40,414 bases of DNA, from positions 1-40,414 of the forward strand of contig JAPHUD010000001.1 in NCBI GenBank assembly GCA_026196775.1. The letters are read 5' to 3'. The notes beneath the pieces are model-generated. The model searched no databases. It was not told the DNA's origin and saw only the letters and a list, made by a program, of their open reading frames with translations. The stretch comes from Flavobacteriales bacterium. Its GTDB lineage: Bacteria; Bacteroidota; Bacteroidia; Flavobacteriales_E; Vicingaceae. The position numbers and the translations under genes were made by a program. Shown here in pieces: positions 16,601 through 24,278 of this stretch; within the stretch, counting starts at the first letter, position 1; each line of letters begins with the position of its first letter.

Positions 16601-19175
16601 AATTGAATTACCTAATGCAAAAACAGGAAGAGCGTTGTTAAGTGTAGAATCAGGATCATCCGTTATTGAGAAAAAATGGGTAGATGTTTCTGCAGATAAC
16701 AATACTTTTACATTTAAAGCTACTGCTGATATGGCTCCTAATGTTTATGTGAATGTAACGTTGATTCAACCGCATAATCAAGTAGAAAACGATTTGCCTA
16801 TACGTTTGTATGGCATACAGTCTATTGCTGTGGAGGATAAAGCCACACATCTTAATCCTGTTATTAAAATGCCGGAAGAATTAGCCCCTGAAAGTGACTT
16901 TAAAGTAACGGTGAGCGAGAAAGAAGGTAAAAAAATGACTTACACCATTGCTATTGTGGATGATGGATTGTTAGATTTAACCCGATTTAAAACTCCTAAT
17001 CCGTGGGAAACATTTTATGCCCGAGAAGCTTTGGGAGTTAAAACTTGGGATATGTACAAGTATGTGATGAATGCTTTTTCGGGAGAAATGGCAGGGTTAC
17101 TAGCTTTAGGTGGTGATGATTACATTAATGCCAAAGGTGGTCCGAAAGCCAATAGGTTTAAACCTGTGGTAATTTATGCAGGACCTTTTACCATTGAAAA
17201 AGGAAGTTCAAAAACACATACGTTTAAAATGCCTAATTATGTTGGGTCGGTAAGGACAATGGTAGTAACAGGTAATCAAGGAGCTTATGGATCAGCAGAA
17301 AAAACTACTCCAGTAAAAAAGCCTTTAATGGTATTGGCTACATTACCTCGAACATTAAGTCCTAATGAAGAAGTGAAATTGCCTGTAACTGTTTTTGCCA
17401 TGGACAAAAAAGTAAAAAATGTTTCCGTAAAAATAGAAACAAACAGTTTACTTAAAATTACAGGAAGTAAAACACAAGAACTTACTTTCTCACGCGAAGG
17501 TGATGAAGTGGTAAATTTTGATTTAAAAGTTGCTGAAGCCTTAGGTGTTGGAAAAGTAAAAATTACCGCTAAAAGTGGTAATGAAATTGCTACTTACGAT
17601 TTTGAAATTAATGTTAAGCCGGCAAACCCTGAAATTACTTCGGTAATTAATACCATGGTAGAACCCGGAAAAACTTGGGAATCTACTTATATGCCTATAG
17701 GAATGAGAGGAACAAATAAAGGGACTATTGAAGTTTCAAAAATTCCTCCAATTAATTTAGAAAAGCGTTTGCAATATTTAATCCGATATCCTCATGGATG
17801 TTTGGAGCAAACCACATCGGGCGTTTTTCCTCAATTGTATTTAAGCAGTTTATTGGATTTAGACCAAAAACAAAAAGCCGAAATTGAATTTAACATCCGA
17901 GAAGGAATTAATAAAATAAAGAAATTCCAATTGTCTGATGGGGGATTAAGTTATTGGCAAGGAAATACCAATACCAACGACTGGGGAAGTAGTTATGCCG
18001 GACACTTTATGTTAGAAGCTCAAGCAAAGGGCTATAGTTTGCCGACAGGATTTTTATCTAATTGGATTAAATATCAAACCAAATTGGCAAATGCTTGGCA
18101 GTCTCGCGGTGTCAATAAAAACAACTATTACTACTATGGTCAAAACGATGAATTAATGCAAGCCTATCGTTTATATACATTAGCCTTAGCCAAAAAGCCT
18201 GCATTAGGAGCTATGAATAGAATGAAAGAGATGAAACAATTATCTGTTTCGGCTAAATGGCGTTTGGCAGCTGCTTATGAATTAGCAGGAAAATCAAACG
18301 TAGCTAAAAATTTAATTCAAAATATTTCAACCACTGTTGAATCGTATAAAGAATTAAGTTATACGTATGGAAGTTCAGAACGTGACCAAGCCATGATTTT
18401 GGAAACGTTAACCTTAATGGGAGAAAAAACTACAGGACAAAAAGTACTGAAAGACCTTGCTAAACAATTAGGTTCAGAAAGATGGTTTAGTACACAAACC
18501 ACTGCTTATAGTTTAATGGCTATTGCTAAATTTGTGGGAGTTACCGGAACGCCTTCTGAGCTAAATTTCGATATTTATAACAATAACGATAAAGCAAAAA
18601 ATGTAAAAACTACGGCAAGTATTGCTCAGGATAAACTTGCTGTGAAGGCTGGGAAAGAAGAAACAATTAAGATTAAAAATAACACCAAACAAACTTTGTT
18701 TATTAGTCTTACTTTAAAAGGAATTCCATTGGAAGGAGATAATAGTTCTGCCGAAAATGACCTGAAAATGAATGTGAAATACCTCGACATGAATGAAAAT
18801 GAAATAAGTGTTGACCAATTGAAACAAGGCATGGACTTTATTGCTGAGGTTACTTTCCAACATCCTGGAATAAGAACCCATTACAGAGAAATGGCATTGC
18901 ATCAAATTTTTCCTTCAGGTTGGGAAATTAGAAATACCCGTATGGATTTAGTAGAGACCAATAAAATTGCTGATGTTCCTACTTATCAGGATATTCGTGA
19001 TGACAAGGTTTACCTCTATTTTGATATTGATAAAAACAAAACCAAACGATTTAGGGTATTGCTAAATGCTTCGTATTTGGGTAAGTTTTATTTACCGACA
19101 GTTTATTGTGAAGCCATGTACGACAATGAAATCAATGCCAAAAAAGGTGGTAAATGGGTGGAAGTAGTGCAGTAA
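13611..19175 (+). CDS. Bacterial alpha-2-macroglobulin family lipoprotein
   Basis: A very large protein (1854 residues from the ATG at 13611). The frame continues 23 codons upstream to a TTG, but the ATG starts a clean lipoprotein signal with LLTVGC, C18. Repeated macroglobulin beta-sandwich domains follow. The bait/complement-like second half carries the thioester motif GCLEQ, with C1397 and Q1400, so it is predicted to trap proteases covalently. Within the macroglobulin region VKGYIYGERGVWRPGDSLF is a typical bacterial A2M motif. An unusual Tyr/Asp tract, two YYYYDDD units, lies at 472-485. The next gene, 2 bases away, is PBP1C. This A2M-PBP1C pairing is widespread and suggests periplasmic protection when the wall is breached. 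Confidence 0.93.
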   Translation: MRNITLIFVFLILLTVGCDDDKRNEPINPAFIGYISGFTSGIISNQSTIKISLTEPSAHAQYDKAIDEDLFDFSPNIKGEAYWLDETTIEFRPESRLPSNTYYKAEFYLSELVEVERDLKTFYFDFETYKQGISLQFSGVKAYDNNSLKWQQITYELTTADFANAENLEKTISATQNGKKLTISWNHGIGERLHTFSIDSINRTEKRGEVVLEWNGEVIESEEKGEQNIEIPPLGEFKVMDLKVVQQPEQAIVIYFSDPISTTQDLNGLVYLQSGEALRLAVDENTLNAYPEKRLMGTSKIIIDKTVKNSIDYPLIEGFEKNISFTNLKPNVELIGEGVILPSTNGLIFPFKAVNLSAVDVKIIKIFENNVAQFLQVNQINGNREMKRVGRIVHQSEMKLNATKAVDYGNWNTFSIDLSSLINAEPGAIYRVELSFRKKHSLYPCENTADELEEIDLEDEREALSYDQPSDYYYYDDDYYYYDDDYNWNERDNPCSKSYYSRNNRKVAKNVFASDLGIIAKGGNGKTLTVAVTDIKTTQPLANVNIEIYNYQNQLMKKATTNSDGLVDIDLNKKPFLLVAKQDKQVGYLRLDDGSALSVSMFDVGGATVKKGVKGYIYGERGVWRPGDSLFVSFILEDKLGVLPVNHPVVMELYTPENQLYSRKIKTTGENGFYDFRTKTDDDAPTGNWLAKIKVGGSSFSKTLKIETIKPNRLKINLDFKTQVLKDNQPMTGDMEVKWLHGAIAGNIKTDVELILTQSKTTFKDYPDYVFDNPAKSFDSEENMIFDGKLNSEGKATIYPKINVKKEVAPGMLKANFKIRAFENGGEFSVDRQAIDYSPYRGYVGVKVPEGKGWNGALFSDQSNLIPIVTVDEDGKPVSRQKVKIEIYDVYWSWWWERSDNYDLARYVANRSKNLIKEEYINTTNGKAIFDMKFDRDYWGRKLIIVTDPVTGHSTGQTFYMSYSGWWNSNSGDNPGGAEMLSFSCDKKVYQVGDEVKIELPNAKTGRALLSVESGSSVIEKKWVDVSADNNTFTFKATADMAPNVYVNVTLIQPHNQVENDLPIRLYGIQSIAVEDKATHLNPVIKMPEELAPESDFKVTVSEKEGKKMTYTIAIVDDGLLDLTRFKTPNPWETFYAREALGVKTWDMYKYVMNAFSGEMAGLLALGGDDYINAKGGPKANRFKPVVIYAGPFTIEKGSSKTHTFKMPNYVGSVRTMVVTGNQGAYGSAEKTTPVKKPLMVLATLPRTLSPNEEVKLPVTVFAMDKKVKNVSVKIETNSLLKITGSKTQELTFSREGDEVVNFDLKVAEALGVGKVKITAKSGNEIATYDFEINVKPANPEITSVINTMVEPGKTWESTYMPIGMRGTNKGTIEVSKIPPINLEKRLQYLIRYPHGCLEQTTSGVFPQLYLSSLLDLDQKQKAEIEFNIREGINKIKKFQLSDGGLSYWQGNTNTNDWGSSYAGHFMLEAQAKGYSLPTGFLSNWIKYQTKLANAWQSRGVNKNNYYYYGQNDELMQAYRLYTLALAKKPALGAMNRMKEMKQLSVSAKWRLAAAYELAGKSNVAKNLIQNISTTVESYKELSYTYGSSERDQAMILETLTLMGEKTTGQKVLKDLAKQLGSERWFSTQTTAYSLMAIAKFVGVTGTPSELNFDIYNNNDKAKNVKTTASIAQDKLAVKAGKEETIKIKNNTKQTLFISLTLKGIPLEGDNSSAENDLKMNVKYLDMNENEISVDQLKQGMDFIAEVTFQHPGIRTHYREMALHQIFPSGWEIRNTRMDLVETNKIADVPTYQDIRDDKVYLYFDIDKNKTKRFRVLLNASYLGKFYLPTVYCEAMYDNEINAKKGGKWVEVVQ

Positions 19176-19177
19176 AG

Positions 19178-21544
19178 ATGTATAATTACATTAAAAAAAT
19201 TATTTTAAAGCATAAAAAGTTAGTAATCATAAGCATTGTTCTACTAACTTTTTATGCTTTTCTCCTTCCCAAGCAATTATTTAAACAACCTACCAGCACT
19301 ATTGTTGAAGATGCTCATGGTAACTTATTAGCCGCTAGTATTGCAACGGATGGTCAATGGCGTTTTCCTGAAAACCCTGCTGTTCCTGAAAAGTTTAAAC
19401 AGTGCATTATTCATTTTGAAGATGAATATTTTGAATATCATCCTGGCGTAAATCCTGTTTCTGTACTAAGAGCATTGTGGCAAAATATTACCTCAGGCAA
19501 GATAAAAAGTGGAGGGAGCACCATTACGATGCAGGTAATACGCTTGTCTCGCCAACAACCACGAACCATTTTAGAAAAGAGTTATGAAATGATTTTGGCA
19601 ACAAGGTTAGAAATCTCTAAAAGCAAAAAAGAAATCTTGGCGCTTTATACGTCTCACGCTCCTTTTGGCGGAAATGTAGTAGGCTTAGATGCTGCTGCAT
19701 GGCGTTATTATGGACGTTCGTCCGATAAATTATCATGGGGAGAAACAGTTACTTTGGCGGTATTACCTAATGCTCCTGCATTAATTTATCCGGGAAAAAA
19801 TCATGAATTACTATTAAAAAAACGTAATCGTTTGTTGGATAAATTACAGCTCAAAGGTATTATAGATGCAGAAACTGCTGAATTGGCTAAAGCAGAAGAA
19901 TTACCAACAAAACCTCACCCGCTTCCTCAAATTACACCTCATTTACTCACCCGATTAATAAAAGAAGGACATCAAGGAGAAAATATTCAAACAACTATTG
20001 ATATTCACTTGCAACAACAATTGAATCAAATTGCTTCTAATTATCATCATTTACTCAGCCAAAATGAAGTACATAATTTGGCTATTTTAGTTACAGAAGT
20101 AAACAGCGGAAAAGTATTGGCGTATGTTGGGAATTCTGATTGTAAGCATGAAGAGTCGGGTGTTAAAGTGGATATTATTACTGCTCCAAGAAGTTCCGGG
20201 AGTATTTTAAAACCTTTTTTGTATGGAGCGTTGTTTAATGAAGGTGAATTATTAGCTGATGCATTGGTACCTGATGTTCCCACAAGAATTTCGGGTTATG
20301 CACCACAAAATTTTGATAGAACTTATGATGGTGCTGTTCCTGCAAGTAATGCGCTAACTCGTTCATTAAATATTCCGGCAGTAAAACTATTACGCAGCTA
20401 TGGATTAGAAAAATTTTATAGTAATATACAAAAATTAGGTTTTACCACTATAAAAAAACCGGTAAATCACTATGGCTTATCTATTATTTTAGGAGGAGCA
20501 GAAACCAATTTATGGGAGTTAAATGGCGTTTATTCTAGTTGGTCGAGGGTGTTAAATAACTATAGAAAATACGATTATCAGTACAATGCTAATGATTATC
20601 GTATGCCTTATTTTATAGTAAATGGTAGTGTATTATCTCAAAAAGAGGAGTTGAAACAACATTATTTATATGATGTTTCCAGTATTTGGCAAACCTATGA
20701 GATACTGGCAAATGTTCATCGTCCGAGAGAGGAAAAAGGTTGGGAACATTTTACTTCTTCTAAAAAAGTAGCTTGGAAAACAGGTACCAGCTTTGGACAT
20801 AGAGATGCTTGGGCTGTAGGGACAACGCCCGAATATACCGTAAGCGTTTGGGTAGGAAATGCCGATGGAGAAGGTCGTCCGGGGTTGACAGGGACATTGG
20901 TTGCAGCACCTATTCTGTTTGAAGTGTTTAAAAAATTATCACAAACAACTTGGTTTGAATCTCCATATAACAACTTATCTCAGTTGGCGGTATGTTCTAA
21001 AAGTGGCTATCTGTATGGAAATAATTGTGAAAAAGCAGATACCATTTGGGCTCCAAATTCAGGAATAAAATCTAAGGTTTGTCCCTACCACAAATTGGTT
21101 TATTTAGATAAAAGTGAGCAATTTCGTGTAAATGATGAATGTTATTCAGTAACTGATATGCAAATTAAAAAATGGATGGTATTACCTCCTATTATGGAGT
21201 TGTTTTACAAGACAAAAAATCCAAATTACAAATCACTTCCGCCATTATTAAATAATTGTTATGAAAACACTACTGTAAAAATGGGCATCATTTACCCTGA
21301 AAATCTTACTGCTGTTTTTATCCCTAAATTATTAGATGGAACAAGAGGTAAAGTAATTTTTGAAGTAGCTCATGCCAATCCTAATGCTACCATTTTTTGG
21401 CATATTGATGATGTATTTATTGCTCAAACTACAAGAGAACATAAAATTGATATTCAATTAGCGTCCGGAGAACATCTGTTAACACTTGTTGATGAATACG
21501 GTAGTGAACTTATCCGAAAATTCAATGTGTTGGAGAAAAAATAA
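19178..21544 (+). CDS. pbpC: Penicillin-binding protein 1C
   Basis: A bifunctional peptidoglycan synthase. I take the ATG at 19178, 2 bases after the upstream stop, giving 788 residues. The frame opens 8 codons earlier inside the A2M gene. A single membrane helix spans about 16-34 (VIISIVLLTFYAFLL). The GT51 glycosyltransferase domain follows, with EDEYFEYHPGVNPVSVLRA (catalytic Glu region) and GGSTITMQ. The transpeptidase has S342-I-L-K345 (SxxK), S396-L-N398 (SxN) and K534-T-G-T-S538. The last 100 or so residues fit the PBP1C-specific C-terminal beta domain. It is probably cotranscribed with the alpha-2-macroglobulin and may repair wall breaks with it. Confidence 0.93.
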   Translation: MYNYIKKIILKHKKLVIISIVLLTFYAFLLPKQLFKQPTSTIVEDAHGNLLAASIATDGQWRFPENPAVPEKFKQCIIHFEDEYFEYHPGVNPVSVLRALWQNITSGKIKSGGSTITMQVIRLSRQQPRTILEKSYEMILATRLEISKSKKEILALYTSHAPFGGNVVGLDAAAWRYYGRSSDKLSWGETVTLAVLPNAPALIYPGKNHELLLKKRNRLLDKLQLKGIIDAETAELAKAEELPTKPHPLPQITPHLLTRLIKEGHQGENIQTTIDIHLQQQLNQIASNYHHLLSQNEVHNLAILVTEVNSGKVLAYVGNSDCKHEESGVKVDIITAPRSSGSILKPFLYGALFNEGELLADALVPDVPTRISGYAPQNFDRTYDGAVPASNALTRSLNIPAVKLLRSYGLEKFYSNIQKLGFTTIKKPVNHYGLSIILGGAETNLWELNGVYSSWSRVLNNYRKYDYQYNANDYRMPYFIVNGSVLSQKEELKQHYLYDVSSIWQTYEILANVHRPREEKGWEHFTSSKKVAWKTGTSFGHRDAWAVGTTPEYTVSVWVGNADGEGRPGLTGTLVAAPILFEVFKKLSQTTWFESPYNNLSQLAVCSKSGYLYGNNCEKADTIWAPNSGIKSKVCPYHKLVYLDKSEQFRVNDECYSVTDMQIKKWMVLPPIMELFYKTKNPNYKSLPPLLNNCYENTTVKMGIIYPENLTAVFIPKLLDGTRGKVIFEVAHANPNATIFWHIDDVFIAQTTREHKIDIQLASGEHLLTLVDEYGSELIRKFNVLEKK

Positions 21545-21608
21545 TTGACTAATTTTTTTAACTAAAAACAATTATGATTTTTAACATAATTATTCTTTTT
21601 AGTTTAAT

Positions 21609-21616
21609 TATTTTTG
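21609..21616 (+). promoter_or_regulatory. Putative -7 element upstream of the acyl-CoA dehydrogenase
   Basis: TATTTTTG fits TAnnTTTG and ends 24 bases before the ATG at 21641. No clear TTTG is present at -33. Confidence 0.4.
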
Positions 21617-21640
21617 GGCTTCAATTTTAATTACTAAAAA

Positions 21641-22840
21641 ATGGCAGACGATAGATTTCAAGCTCCTGATTATTATAATTTAGATGAGCTTTTAACAGAA
21701 GAACACAAACTGATTAGAGATACGGTAAGAGCATGGATAAAAAAAGATGTTTCTCCAATTATTGAAGAATATGCTCAAAAAGCTGAATTCCCAAAACAAA
21801 TTATTCCGGGATTAGCAGAAGTTGGTGGTTTCGGACCTTATATTCCAGAAGAATATGGTGGGCCTGGCTTAGACCAAATTGCTTACGGATTAATTATGCA
21901 AGAATTAGAAAGATGCGATTCAGGAGTTCGTTCTACTTCATCTGTACAAAGTTCATTGGTTATGTATCCTATTTGGAAATACGGCAATGAAGAACAAAAA
22001 ATGCGTTTTTTACCTAAATTGGCTACAGGAGAATTTATGGGATGCTTTGGATTAACTGAACCTGACCATGGTTCAAATCCAGGTGGAATGGTAACCAATT
22101 TTAAAGATATGGGCGACCATTATTTATTGAATGGAGCCAAAATGTGGATTACCAATGCTCCTATTGCTGATGTAGCAGTAGTTTGGGCGAAAAGCGAAGA
22201 AGGTAGAATTCACGGACTATTGGTAGAAAGAGGAATGGAAGGCTTTACTACTCCCGAAACACATGATAAATGGTCGTTGAGAGCATCTATTACCGGAGAG
22301 TTAGTTTTTGATAATGTAAAAGTCCCTAAAGAAAATTTATTACCTAATAAATCTGGATTAGGAGCACCTCTTGGTTGTTTAGATTCAGCTCGTTATGGTA
22401 TCGCTTGGGGAGCTATAGGTGCAGCAATGGATTGTTATGATTCAGCACTTCGTTATTCTAAAGAGCGTGAGCAATTTGGAGTGCCGATTGCTTCTTTTCA
22501 GTTGACACAAAAGAAATTAGCTGAAATGCTTACTGAAATTACCAAAGCACAGTTATTAACTTGGCGTTTGGGAGTGTTAAGAAATGAAGGCAAAGCTACT
22601 TCAGCACAAATTTCTATGGCAAAACGTAACAATGTAGATATGGCATTGAAAATTGCCAGAGAAGCACGACAAATACACGGAGCAATGGGTATTACTAGTG
22701 AGTATTCTATTATGCGACATATGGCTAACTTAGAGTCGGTAATTACTTACGAAGGCACACACGATATTCACTTGTTAATTACAGGTATGGATATTACCGG
22801 AATTAGTGCTTTTAAGAATGATGGTACTCAGTTTAGTTAA
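21641..22840 (+). CDS. gcdH: Acyl-CoA dehydrogenase, glutaryl-CoA dehydrogenase type
   Basis: A 399-residue FAD enzyme of the acyl-CoA dehydrogenase family. Family motifs are CFGLTEPDHGSNPGGM (FAD/substrate loop), MWITNAPIADVAVVWAK, REQFGVPIASFQLTQ and the C-terminal RQIHGAMGITSEYSIMRHM. The catalytic base is E371 in TYEGTHDIH. The RYGIAWGAIGAAMDCYDSA helix and the YEGTHDIHLLITG ending are those I associate with glutaryl-CoA dehydrogenase, which oxidises and decarboxylates glutaryl-CoA to crotonyl-CoA in lysine and tryptophan degradation. No other gene of that pathway is nearby, so substrate is inferred from sequence only. A promoter-like motif precedes it and a terminator follows. Confidence 0.85.
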   Translation: MADDRFQAPDYYNLDELLTEEHKLIRDTVRAWIKKDVSPIIEEYAQKAEFPKQIIPGLAEVGGFGPYIPEEYGGPGLDQIAYGLIMQELERCDSGVRSTSSVQSSLVMYPIWKYGNEEQKMRFLPKLATGEFMGCFGLTEPDHGSNPGGMVTNFKDMGDHYLLNGAKMWITNAPIADVAVVWAKSEEGRIHGLLVERGMEGFTTPETHDKWSLRASITGELVFDNVKVPKENLLPNKSGLGAPLGCLDSARYGIAWGAIGAAMDCYDSALRYSKEREQFGVPIASFQLTQKKLAEMLTEITKAQLLTWRLGVLRNEGKATSAQISMAKRNNVDMALKIAREARQIHGAMGITSEYSIMRHMANLESVITYEGTHDIHLLITGMDITGISAFKNDGTQFS

Positions 22841-22863
22841 TTATAATTCATAATTACTTACAT

Positions 22864-22893
22864 AACCCGATCAAGTTTTTGGTCGGGTTTTTT
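22864..22893 (+). terminator. Rho-independent terminator after gcdH
   Basis: AACCCGA (22864-22870) pairs with TCGGGTT (22883-22889) around a 12-base loop. A run of six T (22888-22893) overlaps the end of the stem. It lies 23 bases after the stop codon. Confidence 0.85.
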
Positions 22894-22897
22894 GTTG

Positions 22898-22905
22898 TAT
22901 ATTTG
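22898..22905 (+). promoter_or_regulatory. Putative -7 element for the small outer-membrane protein gene
   Basis: TATATTTG fits TAnnTTTG and lies directly behind the terminator of gcdH. A TTTTTG at 22876-22881 inside the terminator loop sits 16 bases upstream and could serve as the -33 element. Confidence 0.45.
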
Positions 22906-22934
22906 TTTTGTTATTAATCACTTATAAGGAATAG

Positions 22935-23543
22935 TTGAAGCATATTGTACTAATACTATCATTCTTTTTTTCTTTTTATGTACTAAAAAGTCAGAACGAT
23001 AGCTTAAATAAAAATCCAAAACTTTTATTTATCAATTTTGGTCTTAATGGCACTATTAATAGTCGTGAAGGGTTTAATATAGGAATGTCTTTTGGTAAAA
23101 AAGATCATTTTCTTCATCTTCAACATATTCAAAACAGCAATTGGGAAGTAAAATCAGGTACAAAACATGACAAACTTGGTATTGTTACAAGTATCAAGGG
23201 CTACTCTTTAACTTACAATTACAAATGGTATAGAAACGAGGTGTTTAGTTTTATACCATCAATTGGAATAATTGGAGGGAAAGAGAATTATAGATTAAAT
23301 AAAACAGAAGTTATTCCCGGTACAGGAGGTCTAGGAGTTGGAGGGTTGGGATCAACAAGCCCTAGCTATAAATTCTTTTATGAAAAAAATTACTTTATTG
23401 CATTGCAAACAAGTTTTAAATTATATATAGCTCCTCCAAATATGTATGCAGGTTGTTATATAGAACCTTATATTTTTGTAAATAATTTAAAAAGAGTTGA
23501 TTTTGGATTGAGTTTTGGCATGTTAATAGGGAAAATTAATTAA
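22935..23543 (+). CDS. Hypothetical exported protein, probable outer-membrane beta-barrel, TTG start
   Basis: A 202-residue protein that I do not recognise. It starts at a TTG, because the codon just before it (22932-22934) is an in-frame TAG and the next in-frame ATG lies about 50 residues in, past the signal peptide. The TTG start gives a convincing signal (KHIVLILSFFFSFYVLKSQ). An AAGGA stands 6 bases upstream, a possible ribosome-binding site, unusual in Bacteroidota. The rest has amphipathic beta-strand segments, a Gly-rich loop (GTGGLGVGGLGS) and aromatic strand ends (YIEPYIFVNN), as in small outer-membrane barrels. It may come from a lost ATG. The palindromic repeats around the GIY-YIG gene begin 63 bases downstream. 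Confidence 0.6.
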   Translation: MKHIVLILSFFFSFYVLKSQNDSLNKNPKLLFINFGLNGTINSREGFNIGMSFGKKDHFLHLQHIQNSNWEVKSGTKHDKLGIVTSIKGYSLTYNYKWYRNEVFSFIPSIGIIGGKENYRLNKTEVIPGTGGLGVGGLGSTSPSYKFFYEKNYFIALQTSFKLYIAPPNMYAGCYIEPYIFVNNLKRVDFGLSFGMLIGKIN

Positions 23544-23606
23544 TGAAATATATCTCTCTCTTTCAAGCATCCGCTTGGAACAATACACAAAAACTACAAT
23601 GCACCT

Positions 23607-23703
23607 CTCCTTGCCTAGCTTTAGCGGAGACAAGGAGTCCAGCTAATTATTAATAACTTTCTCATTACATGGATCCCTGATCTTCGTTGCACTTCGTCAG
23701 GGA
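23607..23703 (+). repeat. Paired inverted hairpin element, copy 1
   Basis: Hairpin A (23607-23637) has stem CTCCTTG/CAAGGAG and a 17-base loop. Hairpin B (23674-23703) has stem TCCCTGA/TCAGGGA and a 16-base loop, TCTTCGTTGCACTTCG. The spacer is 36 bases. The element ends 54 bases before the GIY-YIG gene and has no T tract, so it is not a typical terminator. Confidence 0.85.
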
Positions 23704-23757
23704 AGAAGAAACTAATAGAAACATTTAGGGAAAATAAAACTTTATTAAATTTACGCT

Positions 23758-24045
23758 ATGAATCAATACTACGTTTATATTCTAGCAAGTAAAAGAAATG
23801 GAACGCTTTACATTGGATTAACCAATGATATTGAAAGGCGAATTTTAGAACATAAACAAAAAGTAGTAAAAGGATTTACAGCAAAATATGATGTGAATAT
23901 TTTAGTCTATGTTGAAAAATTTGATTCGGCTCCAGAAGCCGCACTAAGAGAAAAAAGAATGAAGAAATGGAAGCGTGCTTGGAAAATGGAGTTAATTGAA
24001 AAAGATAATCCTAATTGGAGTGATTTAGCTAAAGATTGGTACTAA
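23758..24045 (+). CDS. Small GIY-YIG nuclease, flanked by palindromic repeats
   Basis: A 95-residue stand-alone GIY-YIG endonuclease domain. The motif pair is YVYIL (5-9) and LYIGLTND (17-24). The conserved Arg is R27 or R28, then E31-H32, then the closing REKRMKKWKRAWKMELIE stretch with the likely metal-binding Glu and the NPNWSDL ending typical of this subfamily. There is no second domain for DNA targeting. Such small members occur in many copies in Bacteroidota and other phyla and their function is poorly known. The gene is bracketed by one hairpin-pair element upstream and two downstream; the first downstream hairpin begins 6 bases after the stop. That suggests that nuclease and repeats travel or act together, by inference from this locus. 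Confidence 0.92.
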   Translation: MNQYYVYILASKRNGTLYIGLTNDIERRILEHKQKVVKGFTAKYDVNILVYVEKFDSAPEAALREKRMKKWKRAWKMELIEKDNPNWSDLAKDWY

Positions 24046-24051
24046 TCCCCT

Positions 24052-24149
24052 CTCCTTGCGTAGCTTTAGCGGAGACAAGGAGTCTATCCTAATTACTAAT
24101 ATCTTTTTTATTAATTGGATCCCTGATTTCCACTGCGTTGCGTCAGGGA
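24052..24149 (+). repeat. Paired inverted hairpin element, copy 2
   Basis: Hairpin A (24052-24082) has stem CTCCTTG/CAAGGAG and loop CGTAGCTTTAGCGGAGA. Hairpin B (24120-24149) has stem TCCCTGA/TCAGGGA and loop TTTCCACTGCGTTGCG, different from the other B loops while the stem is unchanged. The spacer is 37 bases. It begins 6 bases after the GIY-YIG stop codon. Confidence 0.85.
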
Positions 24150-24167
24150 AAAAACAATTATATACTT

Positions 24168-24274
24168 TTCTTTGGATAGCTATAGTGAAGACAAGGAAAC
24201 GAAGTTAATCTAGCTTATTCACTATATCTTTCTCTTTAGCTGGATCCCTGATCTTCGTTGCACTTCGTCAGGGA
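24168..24274 (+). repeat. Paired inverted hairpin element, copy 3 (degenerate A arm)
   Basis: Hairpin A (24168-24198) is diverged: stem TTCTTTG/CAAGGAA still pairs, with one G-U, and the loop differs from copy 2 at 5 of 17 bases. Hairpin B (24245-24274) is identical to that of copy 1 in stem and loop. The spacer is 46 bases. It ends 4 bases from the M23 peptidase stop codon, which reads in from the other strand. Confidence 0.8.
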
Positions 24275-24278
24275 AGAA

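Noticed and set aside
21574-21630. 18-codon hydrophobic frame starting with ATG before gcdH
   Set aside because: Too short and AT-driven; a promoter-like TATTTTTG lies inside it, and nothing supports translation.
23607-24274. Possible CRISPR array or simple terminators for the repeated hairpins
   Set aside because: Units are irregularly spaced, a gene lies between them and the spacers are AT-rich leftovers, so it is not CRISPR. No T tract follows the stems, so intrinsic termination is not their obvious role.
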